This document shows, one piece after another, positions 9,001 through 23,270 of a stretch of DNA of 64,000 bases; the stretch's first letter is position 1, and the number at the start of each line of letters is the position of its first letter. A program made the position numbers and the translations under genes. Origin of the DNA: Haliangium sp050303215. GTDB lineage: Bacteria > Myxococcota_A > Polyangia > Haliangiales > Haliangiaceae. Location: contig NZ_JBNLBH010000019.1 in NCBI RefSeq assembly GCF_050303215.1, positions 1 to 64,000 of the forward strand, given 5' to 3'. The notes beneath the pieces were generated by a model. It worked only from the letters and a program-made list of their open reading frames with translations. It ran no database searches and was not told the origin of the DNA.

Positions 9001-10034
9001 TCGTCGAGCCAACGACGCAGAGTGACGCCCTCGACTAACTCCATAGCCACGAACACCTGCTCGCCCAAGCGCCCAGCGTCGTATACCGCGATGACGTTGG
9101 GGTGGGCCAACCGGGCCAAAGCCTGGGCCTCACGCAGGAGCCGGGCGCAGGCCTTGTCGACCGATCGTCCGGGGTTCACCCGCATCAGCTTGAGGGCCAC
9201 CTTGCGGTCCAACTCGGGGTCGTAGGCAGTGTAGACCACGCCCATGCCGCCGACGGCTAGGGCGCCCAGCACCACGTACCGCCCTACGCTCGTCCCCACC
9301 GGCAGATATTCGCCGTGACGCCCGGCCACGGCGGTCACCGTGGGGATTTCACCGGTCGCCTGGACCAGACTGAGCTCCGAACCGAGCCGATCCTCGACGT
9401 CGGGCAGCGACTCGACCGAGATCGACAGAGTCGAAGGTTCGGCCACCGCCGTCGCGCGGGTGCCGGGCTCCGCCGGCGACTCGAACGAGGTCACCACGTC
9501 GGCCAGGGACGGCAACGCCGCCGGCGGTGGCTGCCCGGGCCGCCCGCCTTCGAGCTCTTTGTCGTCCGATCGTACGACTCGATACGGACGCGGGCGCGCG
9601 AGCACCCCGGTGGGCGCGTCGATGTCGACGTCGTAGGTTTCGCTGGCGAGGCGATCGCGGGCGCGGAGGTTCCTCGCCCGTGGCTCTCCGTAGCGCCGGG
9701 TGGGCTCCTCGTGAGGAGAGACCGGGTTCCGGCGCACGGTCTCGTCTTCCTGGGTGACGTCCTCGTGGGTCGGGTCTTTTTGGGTGGCGGCTTCCCGCCG
9801 GAGCGCGTCCTCCCGGCGCGCGGCACGCGCGCGCGCACCGCTGGCGAGCTTGGCGTGCAGCGCGGCCCACGTCCGCTCGTCCGGCGCTGGTTGGTCCTCG
9901 ACTACCGTGTCGTCATCGAGGTCGGCGGCCGTAGAGGTGGCCCGTCTCGGCAACGAACGTTCGTCACCCTGGTCGGTCATGGCAAATACGGAGTCGTTTG
10001 AGCTTGGCAGCGACGCGAAGTGCGCGTCTCCCAT
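6015..10034 (-). CDS. Ser/Thr protein kinase with transmembrane helix and TPR repeats
   Basis: A 1339-residue membrane receptor-like kinase. An acidic, low-complexity N-terminal region precedes a Hanks-type kinase domain (about 245-575): glycine loop LAVGGMGVVY, Lys in VALKLM, catalytic VHRDFKPENVM (about 373), DFGLA (about 394) and GTPGYMAPEQ. A roughly 120-residue insert sits between DFG and the activation segment. One transmembrane helix (IGIAALVMMVVVGAAFLV, about 610) leads to a long C-terminal region of tetratricopeptide repeats (about 800-1330). The ATG at 10034 lies 4 nt after the stop of the MscS gene, so translation is probably coupled; a TTG at 10061 would overlap that gene. It is the last gene of a three-gene operon with the ATPase and MscS genes. 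Confidence 0.93.
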   Translation of the reverse strand: MGDAHFASLPSSNDSVFAMTDQGDERSLPRRATSTAADLDDDTVVEDQPAPDERTWAALHAKLASGARARAARREDALRREAATQKDPTHEDVTQEDETVRRNPVSPHEEPTRRYGEPRARNLRARDRLASETYDVDIDAPTGVLARPRPYRVVRSDDKELEGGRPGQPPPAALPSLADVVTSFESPAEPGTRATAVAEPSTLSISVESLPDVEDRLGSELSLVQATGEIPTVTAVAGRHGEYLPVGTSVGRYVVLGALAVGGMGVVYTAYDPELDRKVALKLMRVNPGRSVDKACARLLREAQALARLAHPNVIAVYDAGRLGEQVFVAMELVEGVTLRRWLDEETPALSDILAAFWAAGQGLAAAHAAGLVHRDFKPENVMMGADGRVRVLDFGLARAAQQAADSSLPGSDSPPDAEVAGAGVETAPEPAAEVGVDTTVDDDAHGEDPHAPLAQFNPAAVERPGTLTRAGVSNLASRRVLHNPLTAHGALVGTPGYMAPEQYGGGSTDARTDQFSFCVALYEAVCGHRPFSGTRPEEVAYQMASGQIEPPPPQARTPAWLVTMMIRGLSAEPEQRYPSMNHLLADLEHGMQRGARLVRMGTAIGIAALVMMVVVGAAFLVTGERARSAALCQGSEERLATVWNDDLAATVAAGFAASGRPHASEAFEQVAREIETYGRDWVAIRVDTCEATHIRGERSEAMLDLSMSCLDRRLGTLRALTGVFVREIGDDGGLDGAVVDRALGAVRQLPGLRGCTDELALRDTYPMPGDPELRQAIATLTEDVDDVEARIQIGQYRAVSESLARLVQRADELDFPPLQARTRYLSGQTQHALGNLSSAEIRFHEAVGMAAEARDDRLLAALWTKLMWLVGAGQGRYQEALRMRPMAAASISRAGGDGALEADLLAHAGMLLARLGENAEAESMLRRAVDLGTATLGADHPQVSKYMSFLGELYFAQADYDMALESQERLIETTQDVCGAEHLFLVEPLISIGRIHTEQSRFQEALGRFQQAAAIERANLGDDAPGMARHLLDIGLAQLMLGDHDAAEKALDQAWQIADRAYPADHPRLAEVLLGRGRLHMARGQLGVAENELERARVICEATFGRRHERHAEAVWHLGAVALARGALDLAEERFREALAVREALLAPDHPAVAEALHGLGRTLVATGAYDQAEAALQRALSIYERREEGEGARAAAVLADLGAMWAAQGEHASALDQLSRALALKERVLGADHPDLAATLTALGRVHLALGDPEVAAVSLRRAMTIREARPGPALALARTRLALARALCAARLSESDLSEARKLATRARAELLEADIESRPQSRLAAQLDAVLTQCR

Positions 10035-10038
10035 TGTC

Positions 10039-11034
10039 TCACTCGGGAGATGAACTTGCAACCGGCGCGGGCGGGTGCGCAGGTGCCTGGCGGCTGGCGT
10101 CGGTGCCGCGGTGAAGCACCGAGGGAGGGCGAATCCCCTGGTCGAGGTACGCCATTTTGACCCGCTCGGTTACATCCGACGCGAACAGCTTCTCATAGCG
10201 CACGTCGAGCACGTAAGCCTTCGCACGCAGCCGTGTCGCGAAGTAGGACGACTCGATGATATCGGTCACCAGCACTACGACTGGCTTTTCCAGGTAGACG
10301 AAGCGGCTGGTCCGAACCGCCTCGTATACGATGCGCTTGGCGGTGCGCAGGTCGCTGTCGATGGCGACGTAGAAGTCCATGACGATCTGCATGTCGAGCG
10401 CGCCGGCGTTGCCCGACACCACCGCTTCGGTGAGAAAACGATTGTTCGGGATGGTCACCAGCGAGTCGTCGAGGGTGACCAGACGCACGGAGCGCAGCCC
10501 GATGGCGAGGATCTCGCCGTAGTGGCCGGCGACGGTGACACGGTCACCGACTTGAAAGGGCCGATCGAAGAGGATGATGATGCCGGCCAGCACCGACGAC
10601 GCCAGGTCCTTGAGCGCGAAGCCGATGGCCACCGCCAGCGCGACCAGGACCTGGCCCTCGAGTCGAATCGACGCGCTCACCACCAGGATGCTGGTGAGCA
10701 CGTAGATGATGAACCGAAGCACGGTGCTGATCTGCTGCAGCATCAGGCGCCGGTCCGAGAACCGCTTGCTCAGGGAGTCGGTCAGACCAGTGATGAAGCG
10801 GAGTACCAGCAGCGCGATGGCGATGACGATCAGCGACACCACCAGCCCGGCCGGGCTGACCTGCTCGATGAGCCGGGCCAGGTCGATGCCGGCCAACTCC
10901 TGGGCCCGGGCCGGGGCCGGCCAGGCCCATGCGAAGATCCCGACGAGGACCCCCACGAGGGAGATTGCGAGCGAGCCGCCGGCGCGGCGTCGGCGGCCGG
11001 CGAACACGAGGAGACGCGGTTGGGGCTGGGTCAT
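10039..11034 (-). CDS. MscS-family mechanosensitive channel
   Basis: 331 residues. There is an N-terminal signal-like hydrophobic stretch ending near PARAQ, then two or three further membrane helices. The conserved MscS pore helix and beta domain follow (AIGFALKDLASSVLAGI, then FDRPFQVGDRVTVAGHYGEI and VTIPNNRFL). MscS channels open under membrane tension and release solutes in osmotic downshock; some are gated by other signals. The C-terminal cytoplasmic part is about 120 residues. Its start codon overlaps the stop of the upstream ATPase gene (ATGA, 11031-11034), and the downstream kinase starts 4 nt after its stop, so all three are expected to be made together. Confidence 0.93.
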   Translation of the reverse strand: MTQPQPRLLVFAGRRRRAGGSLAISLVGVLVGIFAWAWPAPARAQELAGIDLARLIEQVSPAGLVVSLIVIAIALLVLRFITGLTDSLSKRFSDRRLMLQQISTVLRFIIYVLTSILVVSASIRLEGQVLVALAVAIGFALKDLASSVLAGIIILFDRPFQVGDRVTVAGHYGEILAIGLRSVRLVTLDDSLVTIPNNRFLTEAVVSGNAGALDMQIVMDFYVAIDSDLRTAKRIVYEAVRTSRFVYLEKPVVVLVTDIIESSYFATRLRAKAYVLDVRYEKLFASDVTERVKMAYLDQGIRPPSVLHRGTDASRQAPAHPPAPVASSSPE

Positions 11035-14000
11035 GAGTACAAGAAGTGCCGGCGCTTGAGGTAGCGGATGATGGGCTGCTGCCAGTGGGTGGCGAGCCGG
11101 AAGCGGCCGCTGCCGCCGCCCTCACGCAGGTAGCCGTGCTCGCAGCAGTAATCGAGCGCGAACCGGCAGAAGTCGGCGGGCAGGTTGGACACGGCGGTCA
11201 GCTCGTCGGCGTCGAGGTTCTCGTGCTCGACCACGGCGGTGAGCACGAAGGCCATGTCGTCCGAGAGTTCTTCCAGCTCCTCGATGCGAGGAGCCGCGAA
11301 CAGGTGCACCCGCACCCGCGGCTTGTCGGGGTCGGGCACCAATGAGCGCAGCCAGTAGTGAGTGGCCACCCGGGGGTTGCCGTCGGTGAAGTCCCACAAC
11401 AACCGAAAGTAGCCCTGGGACGTGCGGATGACCTGGGCTCGGGTCTCGACTCCTTCGATGCGGGTGACCAGGAGGTCAGTGAAGTTGGGCCGGTAGCCGG
11501 CCCGGCGCATGCGGGTGAGCAGCAGGCGCCGGAGCTGCTCGTCGCTCCAGCGCCCGATCTCGACCACCCGACGGAAGTAGGCCACCCCGCCGGCGATGTT
11601 ACGCAGGTAGTCCCAGGCGGCGTCGTTGAAGGTGAGGACCCAGAAGACCTGCTCGCAACTCTGGTTGACGATGCGGGTGAAGGCCTCCCAGGCGGCGAAG
11701 CCTCCCACCTGGCGCAAGAAGAAGTTGTGGCACCCGTCGAGGGCGATGATCGTCGGGGGCTGGGCGCAGATGGCCTCGATCAGCTCGTCTTCGTCGGTGA
11801 ATACGCGCGGGCCGGCCACCTCGTCGCCGGCGAGCGCCGGGGACAGCCCCAACAGCCCGCCCAAGGCCGCCACCAGCGCGCGCGGCTGGGTGTACTTGGT
11901 GGTGATCTCGGCGCTCAGCACCGGCGCCTCCAGCTCGCCCTCCAGCATGGCCAGGAGCGTGCTCTTGCCCATGCCGGTGGCGCCGACCACGACCACCGAG
12001 CCCTGCACCCGATCCTTCTGCCAGGCCTTGTAGGAGGCTTTGATCTCGGACAGGGTCTCGAGCTTGACCGGGCGGTCGGCCTGGCCGATGGCATTGGTGG
12101 GGAACTGGGCCACCAGGGCCTCGGGCAGGGGCAGGGGCTGTTCGAGCACACGACCCCGCTCGGCCGCCTGCTTCTCGACCCGGCGCCGAAACAGAAACGC
12201 CAGCAGCCGCTTGGTGGCGTCCAGGCCGGCGACCTCGTCGCGCACGAACAGGCCCAGGCGGTGCGCCAGCACCACGACCAGGGCCAGCGCGCTCACCACG
12301 GCCCCATACAGGCGCCGGCCGTGGCGCGCGGTGAGTCGGGCCAGCGCACCTTCCCGCGCCAGCCGGCCGGCGACCACGTCGGCGATGGCGGCGCGCCACA
12401 CATGCAGGCAGATCGCCAGGAGCAAGACCCCGCCCCACCAGGCGTAGCGGGTGGCCAGGGTCCATAGCACGCCGCGGTCGAGGCCGTACTCGACGAGCGA
12501 AAGCAAGATGAAGACTACCGCTAGGTAGCCGGAGAGGATCCGCCAGGCCCGGGCCAGGAGCGGCCACGGGACCTGGACCGGGGCCGACTCGGGAGCCGGC
12601 GGGGGCTGGTCGGACGCCTCCCCAGGGTGCTCCTCGGCGAAGGCGCTGTCCTGCGCCTGCAGCTCGGCGTACTCGCGCGCGCGCTCATGGGCGCGTTGCT
12701 CGAAGTACCGGGACAGGCGGTCGATGAAGTGCATGAGGGCCCGGAACAGGGCCACCCAGAACACCAGTCGATAGCCGACCTCAGCCTCGGGCGGGGCCTG
12801 GATGCCGGCGTCGCCGTGGTCCTGTCCAAGCTGCCAGTACACGACTCGGGCCGCGCCGAGCCACAGCAGCGGGGGGCCGAAGGCGCGGGCGAAGTCGCAC
12901 AGCCGGGCCAGCGTGAGGGTCCACGGCCCCACTGGGAGCGTGGTCCCGATGAACTCGACAAGGCGCTGCATCCAGCCGTCCCAGCCGCGCAGGCAGAAGC
13001 GCAAGAGCAAGACGATCACGACGATGTCGAACAGCCACCACAGCAGCTCGCCGATGACGCTCAGGTCGCGCAGCAGACCGAGCCCGGCGCGGGCGGCGTC
13101 GAGCCTGCGGCTGGCCCAGTAGCCGAGCGCGATCACGACCTGGGCCAGCTCGCCGCGCAGCTCGTCGATGGTCGCGGACGCCGACAGCGGGGCCCGTACC
13201 GCCGCGTGCTCGGGCGCGAGCTGGGCCCGGGTGTCGATGCGCAGCGCGTACAGCTTGCCCAGGTGGAGGTAGCGCAGCGCCGCCCAGGCTCGCCACAGCT
13301 CCCGCACCTCCTCGCGCTTGCGCGCGGCCTCCCGCTCCAGGCGGTCGCGCAGGTGCTCGAGTTCGGTCACGGCGGCCTGGTACTCGCCGGGCAGCTCGCG
13401 CACCTCCTCGCTCAGCACCGGCGGGGGCGCCGGCACCGGCGGCGCCGGGCGAGGCCAGCGGGCGGCGGCGAGTAGGTCCAACAAGCGCGCTGGGACGAGG
13501 GCGAAGCGGGCCTCGAGCAGGGCCTGTTGGACGTCTTGGTAGCGCGTGGCGGCGGGCTCGATCTTGGCCAACTCGGCCTCCTGCGCGGACAGACGGTCAT
13601 GCTCGCGCCCGATCTCACGCTCGCGGGCGAGCACGACGACTCGTTCGAAGCGGGCGAGCTGCTCGGCGACCTCGTGCATCGCGGCCTCCTCCTTGCGCAG
13701 CGAGGCCTCGGCCAGCGACGCCGCCCGCTCCTGCTCTTCGAGGGCGCTCTGGCGGGCCGCGGCGGCCTCGCGCCGGGCTCGCTCGGCCTGCTGATCGCGC
13801 TCGGCGATCGCGCGTTCGGCGCTGTCCTGGGCCTCCGCCTCGCGACGCGCGGGCTGGCTCGCGACCAAGTAGACCCGAATGGCGTCGAGCAAGATCACGC
13901 GGGCCTCGGCCAACTCGCGCTCGCGCCGAACCCGTTCGAGCTGGGCATCGACCGGCGGCGGCGGTACCGGGTCGGCGTCGATGCTCGCCACGCCGGCGTC

Positions 14001-14582
14001 CGGGGTCGCTCCGGGGCGCCGGCGCCGGCGCCCGAGGTCCGGTGCTGGGCCCGCGTCCACAGGCGCTGGTACAGACCACTGGACCACCACCGCCGCCTCC
14101 ACCGCACGTGCGTCTGCGGCCGCGACCGCGAGCCCCTGACGGCCCCGATCGAGCACCGGCAGGAAGCTGTCGACCGCGTCGGCGCTGCCGAGATCGAGCG
14201 GGGGCGGCTCGTCACCGAGCCCGACCGCGAGCAGATCGGCCACCACCTGCTCGAGCCCAAGGCCACCCGGCAGCAGCGCCGGCACCGCCGGGAGAGTTGG
14301 GTCCAGGCCCTGCACGGCCTCGAGCTGGCGCTTGACGACCGCGAGCTTGCCGTCGAGCAGCGCGACCTGATGACGCCGGAAGGCCTCCAGATCGTCACCG
14401 CTGGGGTCGAGGCCTGGCTCGGGCTCGGCCTCACCGGCCGCGGTCCCGGTCTCGCCGGCCGTGGTCACTTCATCGGGGCCGGCGTCGGCGGGCGCTGACG
14501 CCGGCGCGGCCCCAACCGGGGCGACCGGCACGAGCACCAGCACGAGGACGAGAACCAGGACCGCAGGCACGGACGCGAGCAT
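11031..14582 (-). CDS. Large membrane P-loop ATPase with coiled-coil periplasmic region
   Basis: 1183 residues of unknown specific function. A signal-like Val/Leu-rich N-terminus (ending near APVGAAPAS) is followed by a long charged, coiled-coil-prone region rich in Glu/Arg/Ala (about 60-470). Several membrane helices follow (about 505-530, 690, 717 and 767, for example YAWWGGVLLLAICLHVW). A cytoplasmic P-loop domain has Walker A VVGATGMGKST (about 862-874) and a Walker B-like TIIALDGCH (about 945), then a winged-helix-like tail. The catalytic core resembles STAND/AAA-type NTPases. It is the first gene of a strictly overlapping operon with an MscS channel and a TPR kinase, so a role in sensing or gating at the inner membrane is plausible but inferred only from context. 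Confidence 0.8.
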   Translation of the reverse strand: MLASVPAVLVLVLVLVLVPVAPVGAAPASAPADAGPDEVTTAGETGTAAGEAEPEPGLDPSGDDLEAFRRHQVALLDGKLAVVKRQLEAVQGLDPTLPAVPALLPGGLGLEQVVADLLAVGLGDEPPPLDLGSADAVDSFLPVLDRGRQGLAVAAADARAVEAAVVVQWSVPAPVDAGPAPDLGRRRRRPGATPDAGVASIDADPVPPPPVDAQLERVRRERELAEARVILLDAIRVYLVASQPARREAEAQDSAERAIAERDQQAERARREAAAARQSALEEQERAASLAEASLRKEEAAMHEVAEQLARFERVVVLAREREIGREHDRLSAQEAELAKIEPAATRYQDVQQALLEARFALVPARLLDLLAAARWPRPAPPVPAPPPVLSEEVRELPGEYQAAVTELEHLRDRLEREAARKREEVRELWRAWAALRYLHLGKLYALRIDTRAQLAPEHAAVRAPLSASATIDELRGELAQVVIALGYWASRRLDAARAGLGLLRDLSVIGELLWWLFDIVVIVLLLRFCLRGWDGWMQRLVEFIGTTLPVGPWTLTLARLCDFARAFGPPLLWLGAARVVYWQLGQDHGDAGIQAPPEAEVGYRLVFWVALFRALMHFIDRLSRYFEQRAHERAREYAELQAQDSAFAEEHPGEASDQPPPAPESAPVQVPWPLLARAWRILSGYLAVVFILLSLVEYGLDRGVLWTLATRYAWWGGVLLLAICLHVWRAAIADVVAGRLAREGALARLTARHGRRLYGAVVSALALVVVLAHRLGLFVRDEVAGLDATKRLLAFLFRRRVEKQAAERGRVLEQPLPLPEALVAQFPTNAIGQADRPVKLETLSEIKASYKAWQKDRVQGSVVVVGATGMGKSTLLAMLEGELEAPVLSAEITTKYTQPRALVAALGGLLGLSPALAGDEVAGPRVFTDEDELIEAICAQPPTIIALDGCHNFFLRQVGGFAAWEAFTRIVNQSCEQVFWVLTFNDAAWDYLRNIAGGVAYFRRVVEIGRWSDEQLRRLLLTRMRRAGYRPNFTDLLVTRIEGVETRAQVIRTSQGYFRLLWDFTDGNPRVATHYWLRSLVPDPDKPRVRVHLFAAPRIEELEELSDDMAFVLTAVVEHENLDADELTAVSNLPADFCRFALDYCCEHGYLREGGGSGRFRLATHWQQPIIRYLKRRHFLYS

Positions 14583-14660
14583 AACGCGGCCGCCAGGCTT
14601 CCGGGCAACACCGCGACCTGCGAGACCAATCGGGACAGCCGCGCGCCGGGCGCGCAGCCG

Positions 14661-15809
14661 TCATTGAAAGGGCAGCACGCGCTCCATTGGGACGTAAAAG
14701 CGGGCCTCCCACGAGGCCTCGTTGTGGGCCCCGCTGGGCTCGAACCAGTGGAAAAGGTCAGCGCCGTGCACGTAGCCCTTGCTCTCGAGGGTGTCGCGCA
14801 TGTCGGCGGTGTTGGTGGCGCCGTCGTTCTGGCCGCCGGCGTCGATGTACAGCACCACCGGCACCTTGGCGCCGGTGTGGCCGGCCACCGTGTCGATGAG
14901 GAAGCGGTCGTTCCACCAGAAACTGCTCGACATGCACACCGCGGTGCCGAACACCTGCGGGCGCGTCCACGCGGCCCAGAAGCTGATCAGGCCGCCCAGC
15001 GACGAGCCGCCGATGAGGGTGTTCGCGGGCCCGGTGAGGACTCGGTAGTTGGCCTCGATGAAGGGCTTGAGCTCGAACTGCAAGAAGTCGAGATAGCTCT
15101 CGCCATTGCCGCCGCCGTAGTCGGGATCGGGCACGGGGGTGTACTCGGAGATGCGGTCGGCGTCGTTGTCCACCGCGACCACGATGACCTCGCGCATGCG
15201 ACCCTGGGCGATCAGGCTGTCGATGGTGTCGTCGACCTCCCAGGCCACGCCGCCGAAGGCCTCGCTGTCGTGGAACAGGTTCTGGCCGTCGTGCATGTAC
15301 AGCACCGGGTACTGTTTGGCCGCGTTCTCGGTGTAGCTCGGCGGCAGGTAGATGGTGATGTCACGGCTGTCCTGCATGTTCTGGGAAAAAAAGCCCGAGA
15401 TGGTGTGCAGGCTGCCCTGGGCAGGCCCAAAGAAGGGATACACGTGGACCACGCTGTCGCCGCTCGGGACCACGTAGTTGGCGCCCACGGACCACTGGCT
15501 GTCGTTGAACAGGGGCTTGAACTCGAACCCGCCGGACGAGGCCGGGGTGGTCAGCACCCAGTCGTTGCCCGCGGTCCAGGTGGCGCCGCTGCCCTGGCTC
15601 CAGCTCAGCCCGGCGCCGCTGCCGCGCACACTGATGAAGTTGCCAAAGCCGGTGTCGTAGTGGACATGGATCTCGGCCGCCTGGGCGGTGCCGGCGGCCG
15701 AGCACAGCAGCGCGGCCCACAGGGCGACCGCGGCGGCGGGGACGGAGACGATCGGGCGGCGGCCCGGCGCGGGCCGCGACGAAGACGAGGCGAGGGGTCG
15801 ATAGTGCAT
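14661..15809 (-). CDS. Secreted alpha/beta-hydrolase esterase (esterase D / PF00756 type)
   Basis: 382 residues with a signal peptide (hydrophobic VPAAAVALWAALLCSAAGTA, cleavage near AQA-AE). Residues about 35-120 look like a small beta-sandwich, possibly carbohydrate-binding (HVHYDTGFGNFISVRG and following). The hydrolase domain follows with a PVLYMHDGQNLF strand/oxyanion region, nucleophile in GGSSLGG, a probable acid in YIDAGGQND and His in SGAHNEASW. Relatives include feruloyl esterases and enterochelin esterases; the substrate cannot be assigned. The start is ATG 15809, with AGAGGA about 6 nt upstream and the signal peptide immediately after. The frame is open further upstream but that part is Arg/Ser-rich and not protein-like. 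Confidence 0.85.
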   Translation of the reverse strand: MHYRPLASSSSRPAPGRRPIVSVPAAAVALWAALLCSAAGTAQAAEIHVHYDTGFGNFISVRGSGAGLSWSQGSGATWTAGNDWVLTTPASSGGFEFKPLFNDSQWSVGANYVVPSGDSVVHVYPFFGPAQGSLHTISGFFSQNMQDSRDITIYLPPSYTENAAKQYPVLYMHDGQNLFHDSEAFGGVAWEVDDTIDSLIAQGRMREVIVVAVDNDADRISEYTPVPDPDYGGGNGESYLDFLQFELKPFIEANYRVLTGPANTLIGGSSLGGLISFWAAWTRPQVFGTAVCMSSSFWWNDRFLIDTVAGHTGAKVPVVLYIDAGGQNDGATNTADMRDTLESKGYVHGADLFHWFEPSGAHNEASWEARFYVPMERVLPFQ

Positions 15810-15903
15810 TGGGTTCCTCTGACGTGACGGTGACGAAGATGGAGCGCGCCCGGCCCGTGGCCGAGCTGGGACACCTGAGCGGATCCCGCGATGGGCGCGG
15901 CGC

Positions 15904-17886
<1,983 letters not shown>

Positions 17887-18169
17887 GAGCCACGTTTAGC
17901 ACGAGCGCCCAAGGGCGCGGAAGGGGCGCATCGGCGGCGCCGCCGGGGCAACCAGCGCTGGCGGCGGCAGGCGCTCGCGGGGCGACGCAGTGGTGGCGCC
18001 GACTCCGGCACGAGCGAGCGGGCCGTCCATCGATCCCGGCTACCGGCGCCGACCGTGTCGCGGCGGGCCGTCCCCTGTCGGCGCGGCAATAGGAGAAAGA
18101 TCGTCACTTCTGGTCGTATTTCCGGATTGGGCTCTTGGAACCCGCCCCATGCATCAGGATAATGGCGCG

Positions 18170-21826
<3,657 letters not shown>

Positions 21827-22046
21827 GCGCCGCGGCGATCGCGCGATCTCGACGCCGAGGGCTCGACCGTCGACCGCATCGCGTGGTGCAGGCGAGACAT
21901 CCACGTCACAGGCTGAGGTACATCGGCCACAGCCGACCCCCGTGCAGACATGGAAGTATGCGCGCTCTGGGCCCGGCAGAGGCGGCACGGGGTTTGCTGA
22001 ATACCGGGAGCAGATGACGCCGCCATTGTTCCCGAAAGGATCGCAT

Positions 22047-23141
22047 ATGAAGTCCTCCCCTCGGCTGGCCGCGATGGCCCTCCTGCTCACTCCTGCCCTG
22101 GGCTGCATGGCCACCCCTGACGACCCCGGCGGCGACCCGCCCGACCCGCCATCAGGCCCAGACGCCGGCCCGCCGCCGTCGCCCCCGGACGCGCAGGTGC
22201 CGCCGACGGTCGGGTTCCGCACCTGCATGGACGGCGTGATGCCTGCCGATCTGCCCCAGGTGGACTGGTCGAACCCACTGAACGACGTCATCACCCTCGC
22301 CGACCCGTGGCACAGCGCCCAGGACGTGATCGCCGCGACCGGACACGACACCAACCTGGCGGGCAAGTTCTCGTACGGGGACATCAGCAAGGATCTGGAG
22401 GGCGAGCGGATCGAGGTCTGGATCGATGACTGCGCCGGGGGTTATCGCAAGCTGGGCGAGCAGGTCAGCAACTCCGACGGCCGCATCGGCCTGCCCCTGA
22501 GCAGCGCCGAGGTGCCCGCGGCGGGCGTCTACGGGCTGGTGTTCCGAGTCATGGGCGATGACAGCACGGCCGCCTCGGTGCTGCGCGTGTACCCGCCCGG
22601 GACCCACTTCGTGGTGTTCGACATCGACGCCACCCTCACCACCAGCGATAGCGAACTGGTGGGGCAAATCGTGGCCGAGATCCTGACCGGGATCGTCGCC
22701 CCGCCCGACGCCCGCGCCGGCGCGCACGACATCGCCGCGCTACGACACCAGCAGGGCTACGAGCTCATCTACCTCACCGGACGGCCCTATCTGCTCGACG
22801 CCCTCACCCGCGGCTGGCTCGACGACCTGAGCTTCCCCGGCGGCACCGTGCACCTCACCGACGAGGTCGCCGACTCGTGGCCGTCGGAGAGCGCGGTGGG
22901 CGACTACAAGGCCGATTTTCTGCAGTCCGTGCTCGACCTCGGCTTCACCATCGACCTGGCCTACGGCAACGCCAGCAGCGACATCTACGCCTACGAGCAG
23001 GTCGGCGTCGCCAAGGAGCGGACCTATATCCTCGGTGAGAACGGCGGCATGGCGGGCACCGTGGCCCTGGGCGACACCTACCTCGCGCACCTCGACGACG
23101 CCGCCGCAGAGGCGGCTCCCGAACAGCCGTTCGAGCGTTAG
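22047..23141 (+). CDS. Secreted lipoprotein with lipin-like (LNS2) HAD phosphatase domain
   Basis: 364 residues. The signal peptide ends in a loose lipobox (PALGC, Cys20), followed by a Pro/Asp-rich tether (about 21-50), so the protein is probably lipid-anchored outside the inner membrane. A beta-rich region leads to FDIDATLTTSD (about 190-200), the DxDxT nucleophile motif of HAD phosphatases in the form seen in lipin/Ned1/Smp2 (LNS2) domains. LIYLTGRP follows, and then the DYKADFL and YGNASSDIYAY region typical of LNS2. Lipins dephosphorylate phosphatidic acid; the reaction here is inferred. AAGGA lies 7 nt before the ATG. Confidence 0.85.
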   Translation: MKSSPRLAAMALLLTPALGCMATPDDPGGDPPDPPSGPDAGPPPSPPDAQVPPTVGFRTCMDGVMPADLPQVDWSNPLNDVITLADPWHSAQDVIAATGHDTNLAGKFSYGDISKDLEGERIEVWIDDCAGGYRKLGEQVSNSDGRIGLPLSSAEVPAAGVYGLVFRVMGDDSTAASVLRVYPPGTHFVVFDIDATLTTSDSELVGQIVAEILTGIVAPPDARAGAHDIAALRHQQGYELIYLTGRPYLLDALTRGWLDDLSFPGGTVHLTDEVADSWPSESAVGDYKADFLQSVLDLGFTIDLAYGNASSDIYAYEQVGVAKERTYILGENGGMAGTVALGDTYLAHLDDAAAEAAPEQPFER

Positions 23142-23212
23142 CGGCTTCCATCCAGAAGCGCGAGGCGCGACCTCCGGCGGCCAGCGCGCCGCGTTCGCGC
23201 CCGGCTGCACGC

Positions 23213-23242
23213 ACTTTCGCGTCCTACGGCGCGTGCTATAAC
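23213..23242 (+). promoter_or_regulatory. Possible sigma70-like promoter for the small TPR-like membrane protein
   Basis: TATAAC at 23237-23242 matches the -10 consensus at five of six positions, an unusual AT-rich word in this GC-rich context. It lies 28 nt before the ATG at 23271. The -35 region (around 23213-23220, CTTTCG) is weak. Confidence 0.3.
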
Positions 23243-23270
23243 CTCTCCGGCTCGCCGAGAGAAGACGCCC

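Noticed and set aside
6834..9038. Long plus-strand frame opposite the TPR kinase
   Set aside because: Antisense to a well-supported gene, biased composition, no recognisable domain.
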